From the NCBI RefSeq assembly GCF_001434115.1, contig NZ_AZDW01000016.1, positions 1-64,000 of the forward strand: a stretch of 64,000 bases of DNA, read 5' to 3'. Below, in pieces: positions 46,160-57,466 of this stretch (the stretch's first letter is position 1; every line of letters begins with the position of its first letter). This DNA is from Levilactobacillus zymae DSM 19395 (GTDB lineage: Bacteria > Bacillota > Bacilli > Lactobacillales > Lactobacillaceae). Made by a program: the position numbers and the translations under genes. Below the pieces are notes generated by a model, which ran no database searches, was not told the origin of the DNA, and saw only the letters and a list, made by a program, of their open reading frames with translations.

Positions 46160-46316
46160 AGCTGGAGGGCCAGGCAGTAATGGGCTCAGGGGTGTCATTT
46201 ATCTTGGCTGGTGGGTCTTCAGCCAGCTTAGATAAAGGTCGGCCTTTGAGACCTGAACTTTGGGCTCAAAGCCGTGCCCACCCCGTTCCAGCCCGTTACT
46301 GCCTGGCCTGGAAGCG
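46160..46316 (+). repeat. Family 1 structured element, copy 2
   Basis: Second copy of the element at 8163-8318. Stems: P1 46168-46186 with 46290-46308, P2 46189-46194 with 46279-46284, P3 46198-46204 with 46230-46236 and 46207-46211 with 46223-46227, P4 46237-46239 with 46276-46278 and 46244-46250 with 46265-46271. Compared with copy 1, P1 (T-A to G-C, A-T to T-A), P3 (G-C to A-T) and P4 (C-G to T-A, A-T to G-C) show paired substitutions. T46239-G46276 is a wobble only on the plus strand. It lies 34 nt beyond the carB stop. Confidence 0.85.
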
Positions 46317-46350
46317 CTGATTTTCAACCTTTAACTTACTAAATACACTT

Positions 46351-49300
46351 TTACAACGCCTGCGTCACAAACGACCGGGATTCCAGTACCTGCAGAATTG
46401 CCGCCACGGTATCCAGTGCCGTAAACAGCGGCACCCCGTGGGCAATCGACGTGTTACGAATCACCGCCCCATCGTCGGCCGCATGACCCTCATCCGAAAT
46501 CGTGTTGATGACCACCTGAATCTGGCCGGCCTCCATTTGTTGCAGCAGGTCATGTTCGCCGGTATCGATCTTGTCAACGACCCGGACCGGCAACTGATTT
46601 TGCGTCAGGCAGGCCGCCGTCCCCGGTGTCGCCAAGAGTTGATAGCCCAGATTGTGGAACCGCCGGGCCAACTTCACGGCTTCCGGTTTATCGGCATCGC
46701 GCACGGTGATCAGCACGTTGCCGTGACTCGGTACGTGGAGTTTAGCGGCTTCGAACGCCTTGTAGAGCGCCTTGGCCAGCGTCCGGTCACTCCCCATGAC
46801 CTCCCCGGTCGACTTCATTTCCGGTCCCAACAGGCTATCCACCCGGTTGAGCTTGGAGAACGAGAAGACTGGGGCCTTCACGTGGACCAACGCGCCCGGC
46901 TGGACCAGGCCATCGTGGTACCCTTGGTCGCGTAACGATTGTCCCAGAATCACCCGGGTCGCGACCTGGGCCATCGAAATGTCGGTGACCTTGCTTAAGA
47001 ACGGCACCGTCCGGCTAGCCCGCGGGTTGACTTCGATCACGTAGACCTGGTCGTCGTGAATCACGAATTGAATGTTCATCATACCGATACAGTTCAACGC
47101 CTTGGCCAACTGTTCCGTATAGGTCACGATTTGGGCCTGGACCGCCGCCGACAGGGACTGTGGCGGATAGACCGCCATCGAGTCGCCGGAGTGGACCCCG
47201 GCGCGTTCGATGTGTTCCATGATGCCCGGGATCAGGACCGTTTCCCCGTCACAAATCGCGTCCACCTCACATTCCTTGCCCACCAGGTACCGGTCAATCA
47301 GCACCGGATGGTCGTGGGACACCTGGACCGCGTTATGCATGTAGTGGTCCAGGTCGGCGCGCTGCGTCACGATTTCCATGGCCCGGCCCCCTAACACGTA
47401 GCTGGGACGGACTAATACGGGATAGCCGATGCGGTCGGCAATCGCCAGGGCCGTGGCTTCGTCACTCGCCGTGTCCCCCGCCGGTTGGGGAATCCGCAGG
47501 TCTTCAATCACCCGGTTGAAGGCGTCCCGGTCTTCGGCCCGGTTAACGTCGGCCACACTGGTCCCCAAGATCTTGACGCCGTGACGTTCCAGCGGAGCCG
47601 CCAAGTTGATGGCGGTCTGCCCGCCGAACTGGACGATGACCCCCAACGGTTGTTCGAGGTCGATCACGTTTAAGACGTCTTCGATCGTCAACGGTTCAAA
47701 ATACAACTTGTCGGAGACGGAAAAGTCGGTCGACACGGTCTCGGGATTACTGTTCATGATGATGGCCTCGTAGCCGGCCTTTTGAATCGCCTTGACCGAA
47801 TGGACCGTGGCGTAATCGAACTCCACCCCCTGGCCGATGCGAATCGGGCCGGACCCCAGGACCAGAACGGACGGCCGGTCACTGACCGTACTTTCGTTTT
47901 CCTGCTCGTAGGTGCCGTAGAAGTACGGCGTGCTCGAGGCAAATTCCCCGGCACAGGTGTCGACCATCTTGTAGACCGGGGTCAGGTGATGGGCCGCTCT
48001 GAAGGCCCGGACCTGATCAGCGGTTTCGTGCCAGAGGTCTGCCACCGTCGCGTCGGCAAACCCGTTGCGTTTCGCCGTGGTCAGAACCGCTAAGTCGTCC
48101 ACGTGAGCGCTCAGATTGTGTTCCAGTTCGATAATGTGGAGGAGTTTATCCAGGAAGAAGACGTTGATCTGCGTCAGCTCGTGCAGACGGTCCAGTGAGT
48201 AACCGCGGCGCAGGGCTTCGGCCAGGTAAAACAACCGGTCGTCCTGAGCGTGGACCAGTTTGTCTTCGAGCGTGGCCTGGTCGACCGTGCTCAACGCCGG
48301 CTCGGCCAGATGGTGCACGCCGATCTCCAGCGACCGCACGGCCTTCAACGTGGCCTCTTCGATATTCCGGCCAATCGCCATGACTTCCCCGGTCGCCTTC
48401 ATCTGGGTCCCTAGCCGCCGGTCGGCGTGGGTGAACTTATCAAACGGCCAGCGCGGAATCTTGCAGACCACGTAGTCCAGGGCCGGCTCGAACTGCGCGT
48501 AGGTGGTCCCGGTGACCGGGTTCTTGATCTCGTCGAGGTGCAGGCCCACCGCAATTTTGGCGGCCATCTTGGCGATCGGGTACCCGGTGGCCTTCGAGGC
48601 TAAGGCCGACGAGCGGCTGACCCGCGGGTTGACCTCAATCACGTAGTACTGAAAACTCTGCGGGTCGAGGGCCAGTTGGACGTTACAGCCCCCTTCAATC
48701 TTTAACGCCCGGATGATGCGTAAGGCTGCATCCCGTAACATCTGAACTTCGCGGTCCGCCAGGGTTTGAATCGGGGCGTAAACGATGGAGTCGCCGGTGT
48801 GGATCCCCACGGGGTCGAAGTTTTCCATGCCACAGACCACCAACGCGTTATCCGCGGCGTCGCGCATGACTTCGAATTCGATTTCCTTGTAGCCGGCGAT
48901 GCTCTGTTCGATCAGCACCTGGGTGACCGGCGACAGGGCCAAGCCGTTTTCGGCAATCGTCCGTAATTCGGCGGCGTTGTTGGCGATGCCGCCTCCGGTA
49001 CCGCCCATGGTAAAGGCTGGCCGGACGATGACCGGATACCCTTCCTGTTGCGCAAAGGCCAGTGCTTCGGCCACCGTGGTCGCGCTACTCGACGCCGGGA
49101 CCGGCTCGCCCAGCTTCTCCATCAATTCCTTGAACTGTTCGCGGTCCTCGGCCTGGTCGATGGCGCTGAGTTTGGTCCCCAACAACTCAATTTTCAATTC
49201 ATCGAGGATACCCGACTTCGAGAGTTCCATGGCCATGTTCAAGCCCTGTTGGCCCCCCAACGTCGGTAGGATGGCGTCGGGGTGTTCCTTGCGCAAAATC

Positions 49301-49527
49301 TGCGAGACGAATTCGAGGGTGATGGGTTCTAGATAGACCTGGTCGGCAATTTCCTTGTCGGTCATGATCGTGGCCGGGTTGGAGTTGACCAGTACCACCT
49401 GGTACCCCAGTTCCTTCAACGCCAGGCACGCCTGGGTGCCGGAATAGTCAAATTCCGCGGCCTGACCGATGATAATCGGTCCGGACCCAATCACCATAAT
49501 TTTATGAATATCCGTGCGTTTTGGCAT
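46351..49527 (-). CDS. carB: Carbamoyl-phosphate synthase large subunit
   Basis: Makes carbamoyl phosphate from bicarbonate, ATP and ammonia supplied by CarA. 1058 residues with two ATP-grasp halves, each starting with the [20 protein letters not shown] or [20 protein letters not shown] type motif, two [20 protein letters not shown] / [15 protein letters not shown] segments, and a C-terminal allosteric domain. Its ATG overlaps the carA stop. Belongs to the pyrR-B-C-carA-carB operon. Confidence 0.97.
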   Translation of the reverse strand: MPKRTDIHKIMVIGSGPIIIGQAAEFDYSGTQACLALKELGYQVVLVNSNPATIMTDKEIADQVYLEPITLEFVSQILRKEHPDAILPTLGGQQGLNMAMELSKSGILDELKIELLGTKLSAIDQAEDREQFKELMEKLGEPVPASSSATTVAEALAFAQQEGYPVIVRPAFTMGGTGGGIANNAAELRTIAENGLALSPVTQVLIEQSIAGYKEIEFEVMRDAADNALVVCGMENFDPVGIHTGDSIVYAPIQTLADREVQMLRDAALRIIRALKIEGGCNVQLALDPQSFQYYVIEVNPRVSRSSALASKATGYPIAKMAAKIAVGLHLDEIKNPVTGTTYAQFEPALDYVVCKIPRWPFDKFTHADRRLGTQMKATGEVMAIGRNIEEATLKAVRSLEIGVHHLAEPALSTVDQATLEDKLVHAQDDRLFYLAEALRRGYSLDRLHELTQINVFFLDKLLHIIELEHNLSAHVDDLAVLTTAKRNGFADATVADLWHETADQVRAFRAAHHLTPVYKMVDTCAGEFASSTPYFYGTYEQENESTVSDRPSVLVLGSGPIRIGQGVEFDYATVHSVKAIQKAGYEAIIMNSNPETVSTDFSVSDKLYFEPLTIEDVLNVIDLEQPLGVIVQFGGQTAINLAAPLERHGVKILGTSVADVNRAEDRDAFNRVIEDLRIPQPAGDTASDEATALAIADRIGYPVLVRPSYVLGGRAMEIVTQRADLDHYMHNAVQVSHDHPVLIDRYLVGKECEVDAICDGETVLIPGIMEHIERAGVHSGDSMAVYPPQSLSAAVQAQIVTYTEQLAKALNCIGMMNIQFVIHDDQVYVIEVNPRASRTVPFLSKVTDISMAQVATRVILGQSLRDQGYHDGLVQPGALVHVKAPVFSFSKLNRVDSLLGPEMKSTGEVMGSDRTLAKALYKAFEAAKLHVPSHGNVLITVRDADKPEAVKLARRFHNLGYQLLATPGTAACLTQNQLPVRVVDKIDTGEHDLLQQMEAGQIQVVINTISDEGHAADDGAVIRNTSIAHGVPLFTALDTVAAILQVLESRSFVTQAL

Positions 49528-50612
49528 TACTTGCGCTCCTTTTTCGTCGTCTGGTGGGCGTGCATCAAGTCGATAAAGTCATCAAAAATGTGGGCCGCAT
49601 CGTGTGGGCCCGGCGCCGCGTCCGGGTGATACTGGACGGAAAAGGCCGGGTAACGGTTGTGGCGTAAGCCTTCGACGGTCCCGTCGTTGATCTCCTCGTG
49701 GGTCACGGTCAACGCCGTCTGGGTCAACGACTCGCGCGACACCGCGTAACCGTGGTTCTGCGAGGTAAAGTCGATTTTACCGGTCGTCAGGTCCCGAACG
49801 GGATGATTGAATCCGCGGTGGCCAAACTTCATCTTGAAGGTGTCGGCCCCGTTCGCTAAGGCGAAGAGTTGGTGCCCCAGACAAATCCCAAATAGCGGCA
49901 CCTGGCGTTCAATCTCTCGAATCATCGGTAGCGCGCCGGGCACGTCCTTGGGGTCACCGGGGCCGTTGGTCAGCATCACGCCGTCGGGATTGAGCGCCAT
50001 GATTTCGCTGGCCGTGGTGTTGTACGGCAACACGGTCAGGTTACAGTGACGCTTGGCCAACTCCCGTAAGATCGAATGTTTCAGTCCGAAGTCGACCACG
50101 ACCACGTTAAGGCCGGTCGCCGGGTTGGGGTAAGCGTTGGCCGTTGAGCTCTCGGCCACCTCGTGGGTCTGGTCCACCGGTTGCTGGAGTCGTTGATGCA
50201 CAGCGTCCGTGACCGTATCGACGATGGCTGCGCGCATGGCGCCCTTGGTCCGAATATGTTTGGTGACGGCGCGGGTATCGATACCGGTGATTCCCGGAAT
50301 CTGGTTGGCCTTAAGGTAGGCGTCTAGCGACTCGTCACAGCGCCAGTTGCTGGGCCGGCGGGCGACCTCGTGGGCCACCACGCCCCGACAGGTCGGATGG
50401 ATCGACTCGTGGTCGTCGCGGTTGATGCCGTAGTTCCCGATCAACGGGTAGGTAAACATCAAGATTTCCCCGTTATAGGACTGGTCGGTGATGGATTCCT
50501 GGTATCCGCTCATCCCCGTGTTGAAGACCAGTTCGCCCATGGTCGTGGCGGGCGCCCCAAAACCGGTCCCGGGATAAACGGTCCCGTCCGCTAAAACTAA
50601 GTATCGCTGCAT
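49527..50612 (-). CDS. carA: Carbamoyl-phosphate synthase small subunit
   Basis: Glutaminase subunit delivering ammonia to CarB. N-terminal [15 protein letters not shown], then a class I GATase domain with the nucleophile in [16 protein letters not shown] and the His-Glu of [11 protein letters not shown] start at MQRYLVLA (361 residues), one base after the pyrC stop region; a 12-codon longer frame would overlap pyrC. Confidence 0.96.
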   Translation of the reverse strand: MQRYLVLADGTVYPGTGFGAPATTMGELVFNTGMSGYQESITDQSYNGEILMFTYPLIGNYGINRDDHESIHPTCRGVVAHEVARRPSNWRCDESLDAYLKANQIPGITGIDTRAVTKHIRTKGAMRAAIVDTVTDAVHQRLQQPVDQTHEVAESSTANAYPNPATGLNVVVVDFGLKHSILRELAKRHCNLTVLPYNTTASEIMALNPDGVMLTNGPGDPKDVPGALPMIREIERQVPLFGICLGHQLFALANGADTFKMKFGHRGFNHPVRDLTTGKIDFTSQNHGYAVSRESLTQTALTVTHEEINDGTVEGLRHNRYPAFSVQYHPDAAPGPHDAAHIFDDFIDLMHAHQTTKKERK

Positions 50613-50613
50613 G

Positions 50614-51891
50614 CTAATTTTCCTTTCTATAGACGACGTTACCGGCAACTACCGTCAAACACGTGGCCCCCACCACGTGCCACCCGATAAACGGGGAATT
50701 CCGACCCTTGGAGACCATTCGCTGAGCGTCGATCGTGTAGGGATGCGCCAGGTCAAACAGCGCTAGGTCGGCGGGAGCCCCCACCTTGAGTTCCCCGGCG
50801 TTCAGGCCAAACAGTTGGGCTGGTCGGGTGCTCATCAGCTTCACTAACTGGCCTAACGTTAGGATCCGGGGTTGCACCAACTGGGTATACAACAACGCAA
50901 AGGCGGTCTCTAACCCGGTGATGCCGAAGGCCGCGGTGGCCATCGATCCCTGCTTTTGTTCGGCGGTGTGCGGTGCGTGGTCGGTGGCAATCATGTCGAT
51001 GGTCCCGTCCAGCAAGCCCGCTAATAACGCCGCGCGGTCCCGCGGAGAACGTAACGGTGGGTTCATCTTTAACATGGGATCGTCTTGGGTGATGTCCGCA
51101 TCGGTCAATAACAGGTGGTGCGGCGACACCTCACAGGTCACGTGAATCCCGGCGCGTTTGGCGTCTCTGATCAACCGCACGCTTTGGGCGGTCGACACGT
51201 GGCAGACGTGGTAGTGGACGCCACTGGCCTCGGCCAGCATCAGGTCTCTCGCCAACTGAGCGGATTCGGCAACGTTAGGAATTCCCGGTAAGCCCAATTT
51301 ATCGGCTACCGGACCGGCGTTCATCACGCCGTGGTGGGTCAACGAGTCGTCTTCGACGTGCGCGGCTAACGGTAAGCCCACCCGCGCGGCCCCACACATG
51401 GCCTGATACATGGTCTCGGCGGTCTGGACGCCGGACCCGTCGTTACTGACGGCGAAAGCCCCCGCATCCCGGACGCCGGCAAAGTCGACCAGTTGGTCCC
51501 CCGCCCGGCCCGTGGTGATGCTGGCGTACTGGGCCACGTGGACGTGCGCGCGTGCGCGGTTGCGGGCCACCATCGCGGCCACCCTAGCCGGCGTATCCGG
51601 GACCGGGTCGACGTTAGGCATCGCCCCGATGGTGGTGAAGCCACCGTGCGCCGCGGCCAAGGTCCCGGTCTCGATGGTTTCCTTAGCGGTCAACCCGGGG
51701 TCGCGCAAATGCACGTGAACGTCGACTAACCCGGAGCTCAGAAAGTGGTGGTGGGCATCGATGACCTCATCGGCCGAAGCGGTCAGCTGGGGGCCGATGG
51801 CGTGAATGCGGCCATCCTGAAGCAATACGTCAGCCGGTTGCAATTGGTCGTGTTGCAAGATCTGGGCGTTGCGAATCAAGGTCGTGGTCAT
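50614..51891 (-). CDS. pyrC: Dihydroorotase (class I)
   Basis: Zinc amidohydrolase cyclising carbamoyl aspartate to dihydroorotate. Metal motif [10 protein letters not shown], then the conserved [18 protein letters not shown] and [13 protein letters not shown]. 425 residues, the usual class I length. Overlaps pyrB by 4 nt. Confidence 0.96.
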   Translation of the reverse strand: MTTTLIRNAQILQHDQLQPADVLLQDGRIHAIGPQLTASADEVIDAHHHFLSSGLVDVHVHLRDPGLTAKETIETGTLAAAHGGFTTIGAMPNVDPVPDTPARVAAMVARNRARAHVHVAQYASITTGRAGDQLVDFAGVRDAGAFAVSNDGSGVQTAETMYQAMCGAARVGLPLAAHVEDDSLTHHGVMNAGPVADKLGLPGIPNVAESAQLARDLMLAEASGVHYHVCHVSTAQSVRLIRDAKRAGIHVTCEVSPHHLLLTDADITQDDPMLKMNPPLRSPRDRAALLAGLLDGTIDMIATDHAPHTAEQKQGSMATAAFGITGLETAFALLYTQLVQPRILTLGQLVKLMSTRPAQLFGLNAGELKVGAPADLALFDLAHPYTIDAQRMVSKGRNSPFIGWHVVGATCLTVVAGNVVYRKEN

Positions 51892-52829
51892 AGGGATCCC
51901 TCCAATTTGTTAACGGTCAGTAGGCCGCGATGGGCCAAGAGTTGCGCAATCATGGCCATCCGGACGTACACGCCGTTGGTCATCTGTTGAAAAATGCGCG
52001 ACTGGGGCGCATCGACCAATTCGCTGGCGAGTTCGACCCCGCGGTTGACCGGGGCCGGGTGCATGATGATGGCGTGCGCCGGCATCTTAGCGGCCCGGGC
52101 CAGCGTTAAGCCGTAGCGTTGGTGATAGGCCTGCGTGTCAAAGGCGGCGTTACTGTCCTGGGTCAACCGCTCGTGTTGGACCCGTAAGAACATCAAGACG
52201 TCCATCTCCCCGACCAAGTCATCGAGCGGCCGGTAGTCCCCGTACGCCGTAAAGTCATCGGTGATCCAGTGCTTGGGCCCACTGAAGTAGACCGTGGCGC
52301 CCAGTTGGGTGAGCAGTTCCATGTTGGACCGGGCCACCCGGGAGTGACTGATGTCGCCGACGATGGCGACCTTTAGCCCGTTAAAGTGGCCGAACTCCTG
52401 GTAAATCGTCAACATGTCCAATAACGACTGGGACGGGTGTTGACCACTGCCATCCCCCGCGTTGATCAGGCTCAGGTCCAGGCCGGCCTGAACCAGCGGC
52501 CGGTAGTAGGCGTTTTGCGGGTGCCGCATCACCGCTAGGTCCACCCCGATGGCTTGGATGGTCTTTAAGGTGTCCAATAAACTTTCGCCCTTGGTCATCG
52601 AACTGGTCTTGGGGTCAAACGCCAGGACCTGGAGTCCCAAGCGCCGTTCGGCCATCTCGAAGCTGGTGTGCGTCCGGGTACTATTTTCAAAGAACAGGTT
52701 CATCGCAAACGTCGGTCGGTTTAACTGGACGGTCGCCCCTTCCTGAAACGCTTGGGCTTGCTGTAACAACGTCATCACGTCTTGATTATCGAATTGATCC
52801 ACACTTACTATGTTGTTTGCTGGTACCAC
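51888..52829 (-). CDS. pyrB: Aspartate carbamoyltransferase catalytic subunit
   Basis: Joins carbamoyl phosphate and aspartate. Motifs [43 protein letters not shown] and [12 protein letters not shown] place the start at GTG ([10 protein letters not shown], 313 residues), since AAAGGGAGA lies 8-9 nt before it and the earlier ATG falls next to the attenuator U tract. No regulatory pyrI, as in other Firmicutes. Confidence 0.95.
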   Translation of the reverse strand: MVPANNIVSVDQFDNQDVMTLLQQAQAFQEGATVQLNRPTFAMNLFFENSTRTHTSFEMAERRLGLQVLAFDPKTSSMTKGESLLDTLKTIQAIGVDLAVMRHPQNAYYRPLVQAGLDLSLINAGDGSGQHPSQSLLDMLTIYQEFGHFNGLKVAIVGDISHSRVARSNMELLTQLGATVYFSGPKHWITDDFTAYGDYRPLDDLVGEMDVLMFLRVQHERLTQDSNAAFDTQAYHQRYGLTLARAAKMPAHAIIMHPAPVNRGVELASELVDAPQSRIFQQMTNGVYVRMAMIAQLLAHRGLLTVNKLEGSL

Positions 52830-52861
52830 GATTACCGTCTCCCTTTCGTTTTCATCCAAAG

Positions 52862-52980
52862 AAAAAGTCTAGCCTCCCTGTAATTGCTTACAGAAAGGCT
52901 AGACGACGGCTGCTTCAAAAAGGGCCCAGTTCAGTTAGGTCCCGGCCGTTTCGTTCCTCTCTGGAAACAATTAAATGGCT
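52862..52980 (-). promoter_or_regulatory. PyrR-dependent attenuator between pyrR and pyrB
   Basis: The PyrR-binding loop TTCCAGAGAGGAA (52954-52966, minus strand) lies ahead of a terminator (52862-52904) with arms GTCTAGCC/GGCTAGAC and inner CTGTAA/TTACAG, ending in a U run. UMP-bound PyrR should favour termination. Confidence 0.85.
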
Positions 52981-52992
52981 AATTATTCACTT

Positions 52993-53690
<698 letters not shown>

Positions 53691-53697
53691 TGCAATA

Positions 53698-53726
53698 AGT
53701 GTACGCAACTTTCCCGGAGATGTCAA
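53698..53726 (-). promoter_or_regulatory. Promoter of the pyrimidine operon
   Basis: TTGACA (53721-53726), 17-nt spacer, TACACT (53698-53703) on the minus strand, directly before the PyrR leader. Confidence 0.85.
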
Positions 53727-53762
53727 TAGGGGTTGGGGAAAGAAAATTGTTATAACCTTTAC

Positions 53763-54578
53763 TTACTTAGTCGTAATATCGCTACCGAAATACTTCACCG
53801 ACAACTTCTTCAACGTGCCGTCTTGCCGGAGTTGCTTTAATTCCCGATTGAACTTGGCTTGTAGCTTAGGCGACTTTTGGTTGAACAACGCTGAAATCTT
53901 AGCGGGCGCTTGTTCCTGATTGGTCAGCACCCGATACTTCAGGCCCTGGATGTCGTTACTCTTCTTGTAGGTCAGTAGGGCCGATTCGGCGTTGATGGTG
54001 GCGTCGGCCCGCCCTTCTTTGACCAGGTCTAACGTAGTCGCAAACTCGCCGGACGGAGAAATCGTGGCGCCTAACTTCTTGGCCACGATGGCGTTATCCG
54101 TCCCGGTCCCCTCGGCTAACTTCTTGCCCTTCACGTCGCTCAACTTTTGAATGCTGGTGTTCTTCTTAGCCGTGATCAACACGTACTTCGAGTACACGTA
54201 CGGCGTCGAGAACAGATACTTTTTCTTACGTTCCGGGGTTTGAGTGATGTTGTTGAGCACCGTGTCGAACTTCCCACTGCCCAGACCGGCGACCAGACTG
54301 TCCCACTTGGTCGGCACAAACTGCGCCTTCAAGCCCAGCCGCTTGGCAACGGTCTTGCCCAAATCCACTTCAAACCCGGTCAGCTTGCCGTTCTTGCGGT
54401 AGGAATATGGCGGGTAGGTTCCTTCCAGACCAATCGTTAAGGTCCTGCTTTGCTTTAATTCCGACTGGTAGCCCCCGTTGTTGGCGGAACTTTGTTTTGA
54501 CCCGCAGGCCGTTAGCAACGCTCCCGTCGCCAGCACCGCTAACCCTAACGTTAAAAGCCGTAATCGTTTAATCTTCAT
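53763..54578 (-). CDS. Amino acid ABC transporter substrate-binding lipoprotein
   Basis: Family 3 solute-binding protein exported as a lipoprotein: signal peptide with lipobox LLTACG. Mature part begins LTIGLEGTYPPYSYRKNGKLTGFEVDL, spread over the usual first strand, and has the conserved GKFDTVLNNITQTPERKK region. I start at MKIKRLRL (271 residues). It follows the ATPase gene by 25 nt. Given the upstream trans-sulfuration gene and methionine T-boxes, the ligand is probably cystine or another sulfur amino acid; this is inference. Confidence 0.88.
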   Translation of the reverse strand: MKIKRLRLLTLGLAVLATGALLTACGSKQSSANNGGYQSELKQSRTLTIGLEGTYPPYSYRKNGKLTGFEVDLGKTVAKRLGLKAQFVPTKWDSLVAGLGSGKFDTVLNNITQTPERKKKYLFSTPYVYSKYVLITAKKNTSIQKLSDVKGKKLAEGTGTDNAIVAKKLGATISPSGEFATTLDLVKEGRADATINAESALLTYKKSNDIQGLKYRVLTNQEQAPAKISALFNQKSPKLQAKFNRELKQLRQDGTLKKLSVKYFGSDITTK

Positions 54579-54603
54579 CCTCAAATGCCTCATTTCTCTG
54601 GGT

Positions 54604-55356
54604 TTAATCCCCGGCAAGGTCCGAAAAGGTCATTGCCGAGATAAAGTCTAAAATACGTTGATTCTGCGTGCCGAAGAAGTCCTGGTTAGGGCCGTCGAAC
54701 AGGATGTGCCCGTTTTCCACGAATAAGATCTTATCGGCGACCTGCCGGGCAAACGCTAAGTTGTGGGTCACAATGATCATCGACTGTTTCTCCTTAGCAA
54801 TCTGCAGCAAGACCTTGAGGACCCCCAGCTCCAGTTCGGGGTCCAGGGCGCTGGTGGGTTCATCCAAAAAGATGTATTCCGGGTGCATCGCTAACGACCG
54901 CGCAATGGCGACGCGCTGCGACTGCCCACCGGAAAGTTGACTCGGGTATTCGTCGGCCTTATCCGCCAATCCCACCTTGGCCAAGAGCTGCTGCGCCTCG
55001 GTCTGAGCGGTAGCCTTGTCGTGTCGCAAGACGTGGATTGGCCCCTCCGTGATGTTCTTTAACACCGATAAATGGGGAAACAGGTTATAGCCCTGAAACA
55101 CCATTTCCGTGTGGCGGCGAATCTGTAAAATCGTCGCGTTACTGATGGGCTGCGACCAATCGAGGTCCTTACCGTCGAAGTTGTAGTGACCGCTTTCCGG
55201 TCGTTCAAGGAAGTTCAACGACCGCAGCAACGTCGACTTTCCCGACCCGGACGGCCCAAGGATCACCGTGGTTTGGTGTTCCGGAAAGGTGGTGGTCAGG
55301 CCGTGTAGGACCTCCTGGTCGCCGAAGCTTTTGGTTAACTGACTGACTTTTAGCAT
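54604..55356 (-). CDS. Amino acid ABC transporter ATP-binding protein
   Basis: Polar amino acid uptake ATPase. Walker A GPSGSGKST, Q-loop MVFQGYNLFPHLSV, signature LSGGQSQRVAIARSLA, Walker B YIFLDEPTSALDPE, and H-loop IIVTHNLAFARQVAD. 250 residues. Middle gene of the permease-ATPase-binding protein unit. Confidence 0.94.
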   Translation of the reverse strand: MLKVSQLTKSFGDQEVLHGLTTTFPEHQTTVILGPSGSGKSTLLRSLNFLERPESGHYNFDGKDLDWSQPISNATILQIRRHTEMVFQGYNLFPHLSVLKNITEGPIHVLRHDKATAQTEAQQLLAKVGLADKADEYPSQLSGGQSQRVAIARSLAMHPEYIFLDEPTSALDPELELGVLKVLLQIAKEKQSMIIVTHNLAFARQVADKILFVENGHILFDGPNQDFFGTQNQRILDFISAMTFSDLAGD

Positions 55357-55371
55357 GGTGCCGGTGTCCCC

Positions 55372-56067
55372 CTATTTCGCCACGATGTACCGTGACGTGA
55401 CTTTTTCTAAGTAGCCCTGTAACCAGGTCAACAGTGTGCAGAAGACCGCGTAGTACACGGCGACTAACATGTACATCACCAGCGGTTGGTAGTTTTGCGC
55501 CGCAATCTGCTGGCTGACCTCAAACATTTCCACGATGGTGATCGACGCCGCCAACGAGGTGTCCTTGACCAGGCTGATGAAGCTGTTAGCCAGCGGTGGC
55601 AACGAAATCCGAATCGCTTGTGGCAGAATGATTCGAAACAGCGCCATGGTGCGGGTCATCCCGATGGAATACGCGGCCTCCCACTGGCCCTGATTGATCG
55701 ACAGGATCGACGCCCGGATGGTTTCGGAACAGTAGGCCCCGGTATTCAACGAGAAGGTCAGAATCCCGGCGACCACCGGATCAAGCTGAATCCCGTGCGG
55801 GGACAGGCCCTGAATCTTCAAGTACGGTAGGCCAAAGTACACAATGAATAATTGCACCAATAGTGGCGTGCTCCGAAAGACCCAGACGTAGAACCGAAAG
55901 AGGGTCTTAATGATCAGAAAGCCGCCGCGCTTTTGTGACAACCGAATCAACGCGGTCACTAACGCAATCGCTAGACCAATCGCAAAGGCAATCACCGCGA
56001 TGGGAATCGTGTACTTCAAGCCCGCCTTGATCAGCTGCGGACTAGCGGTTTGAATAATCTGCCACAC
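55372..56067 (-). CDS. Amino acid ABC transporter permease
   Basis: Polar amino acid (HisM/TcyB-like) permease with about five membrane helices and the cytoplasmic EAA loop (EAAYSIGMTRTMALFRIILPQA is spread over the signature). FRSTPLLVQLFIVYFG is the family N-terminal signature. 231 residues. Begins 13 nt after the trans-sulfuration gene, so they share a transcript. Confidence 0.93.
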   Translation of the reverse strand: MWQIIQTASPQLIKAGLKYTIPIAVIAFAIGLAIALVTALIRLSQKRGGFLIIKTLFRFYVWVFRSTPLLVQLFIVYFGLPYLKIQGLSPHGIQLDPVVAGILTFSLNTGAYCSETIRASILSINQGQWEAAYSIGMTRTMALFRIILPQAIRISLPPLANSFISLVKDTSLAASITIVEMFEVSQQIAAQNYQPLVMYMLVAVYYAVFCTLLTWLQGYLEKVTSRYIVAK

Positions 56068-56080
56068 AGGTCATTCCCCC

Positions 56081-57232
56081 TTACGCTTGGGCGACTTGGT
56101 CGAGGCCCTGCTTCAGGTCGGCAATCAGGTCGTCCGCGTCCTCTAAGCCCACCGACAACCGCACTAATTGGTGGGTGATGCCAGCCTTGAGTTGTTCTGG
56201 TTCGGACAATTCGGCGTGGGTCATCTTGTACGGTAACTCGATCAGGCTTTCCACGGCGCCCAGGCTTTCGGCCAGTAAAATCAGGTGCAAGCCTTCGACG
56301 AACTTGGTCGAATCCAACCCCGGCCGCAGGTCAAACGACACGATGCCGCCGTACCCGTCCGTCTCGTCCTTAGCAATCTCGTGGTCGGGCGTCCCGACGA
56401 TCCCCGGGTAGTAGACCTTGGCGATTTCGTCACGGGATTCCAGAAATTCAACGATCTTGCTGGCGTTGCTTAAATGCCGGTCTAACCGCACGCCCAACGT
56501 TTGAATCCCCCGGCGCACCAGGTTAGCGTCTTCCGGTGAGAGGACCCCGCCAATGCCGTTTTGGTTGAAGTAGATTTGTTCGGCCAGCGCGTCGGTCTTG
56601 GTGACCACGATGCCGGCAATCACGTCGGAGTGGCCGCCCAGGTATTTAGTCGCGGAGTGAATCACCAGGTCGGCCCCCAGGTCTAACGGCCGTTGTAAAT
56701 AGGGCGTGAGGAAGGTGTTGTCCACGATGGTCAATAAATCGTGGTCGTGGGCAATCTTGGCAATCGCCTTGACGCTGGTGACCTTCAGAAGCGGGTTGGA
56801 GAACGTTTCGAAGTAGATGGCCTTGGTGTTGGGCCGAATGGCGGCCCGCACTGCCTGTAGATCTTGCGTGTCGACCTCGGTGAACTCGAGTTGCCAGCGC
56901 TTGAAGAAGTCGTTGATCAGCCGGAAGGTCCCCCCGTAGATGGTGTCGCTGACCAGGATGTGGTCGCCGGGTTTGAAAATCGCCAGCACCGCGTGAATCG
57001 CCGCCATCCCCGAGGAAAAGGCAAAGCCGTGAGCGCCGTTTTCAAGGGCCGCTACCTGGTTTTCCAGGTAGTCGCGCGTCGGGTTACCGGACCGCGAGTA
57101 GTCCCAGGTCGACTTGTCGGCGACGCTGGGAAAGGCGTAAGTCGTCGAGGTGTAGATGGGCACGTTGACGGCCCCGGTTTGGTTGTCGTGTTGGGATTGG
57201 CTGTGAATTAATTTGGTATTGAATTTAGTCAT
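56081..57232 (-). CDS. Trans-sulfuration PLP enzyme (cystathionine gamma-synthase / lyase family)
   Basis: Cys/Met-metabolism fold type I PLP enzyme. SRSGNPTRDYLE, FSSGMAAIHAVL, and the PLP lysine in HSATKYLGGHSDVIAG are intact. 383 residues from MTKFNTKL, behind GAGAGGAAG. Sequence alone does not separate gamma-synthase, gamma-lyase and beta-lyase activities. Control by a methionine T-box and linkage with a MetE-like gene argue for a role in methionine supply. Confidence 0.9.
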   Translation of the reverse strand: MTKFNTKLIHSQSQHDNQTGAVNVPIYTSTTYAFPSVADKSTWDYSRSGNPTRDYLENQVAALENGAHGFAFSSGMAAIHAVLAIFKPGDHILVSDTIYGGTFRLINDFFKRWQLEFTEVDTQDLQAVRAAIRPNTKAIYFETFSNPLLKVTSVKAIAKIAHDHDLLTIVDNTFLTPYLQRPLDLGADLVIHSATKYLGGHSDVIAGIVVTKTDALAEQIYFNQNGIGGVLSPEDANLVRRGIQTLGVRLDRHLSNASKIVEFLESRDEIAKVYYPGIVGTPDHEIAKDETDGYGGIVSFDLRPGLDSTKFVEGLHLILLAESLGAVESLIELPYKMTHAELSEPEQLKAGITHQLVRLSVGLEDADDLIADLKQGLDQVAQA

Positions 57233-57249
57233 TAGAATTCTTCCTCTCT

Positions 57250-57465
57250 GAATTAAAAAAGTCGCCCCGGACAACTAGCTGTTGTCTCGGGACGACTGCT
57301 CGTGGTACCACCCAAGGTTCGTTCCGGTCTCCCGGAACCTCATCAGCTGTTAACGGGCGCTACCCGGTGACGTGCTTTCTCAGGACCATTTTCAACGCCC
57401 CATCCCCCTGTCTCAGCACTTCCTAGGGTCTCTGTTTGCATGGGAACGTCTCTCTTCCTGAACGT
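57250..57465 (-). promoter_or_regulatory. Methionine T-box leader upstream of the trans-sulfuration gene
   Basis: Minus-strand leader with stem I closed by CAGGA/TCCTG, specifier region GAAA-ATG-GTC (Met codon), T-box GGGTGGTACCACG with the antiterminator bulge, and a terminator AGTCGTCCCGAGACAAC/GTTGTCCGGGGCGACT followed by six U (57255-57296). Uncharged tRNA(Met) should prevent termination. It starts directly at the stop codon of the MetE-like gene. Confidence 0.87.
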
Positions 57466-57466
57466 C

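Larger units (their letters stand above)
45956..46350. other. Intergenic region carB/pyrD
   Basis: 395 nt. Holds the family 1 element (46160-46316) directly after the carB stop and a possible pyrD promoter. The rest shows nothing recognisable. Confidence 0.6.
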
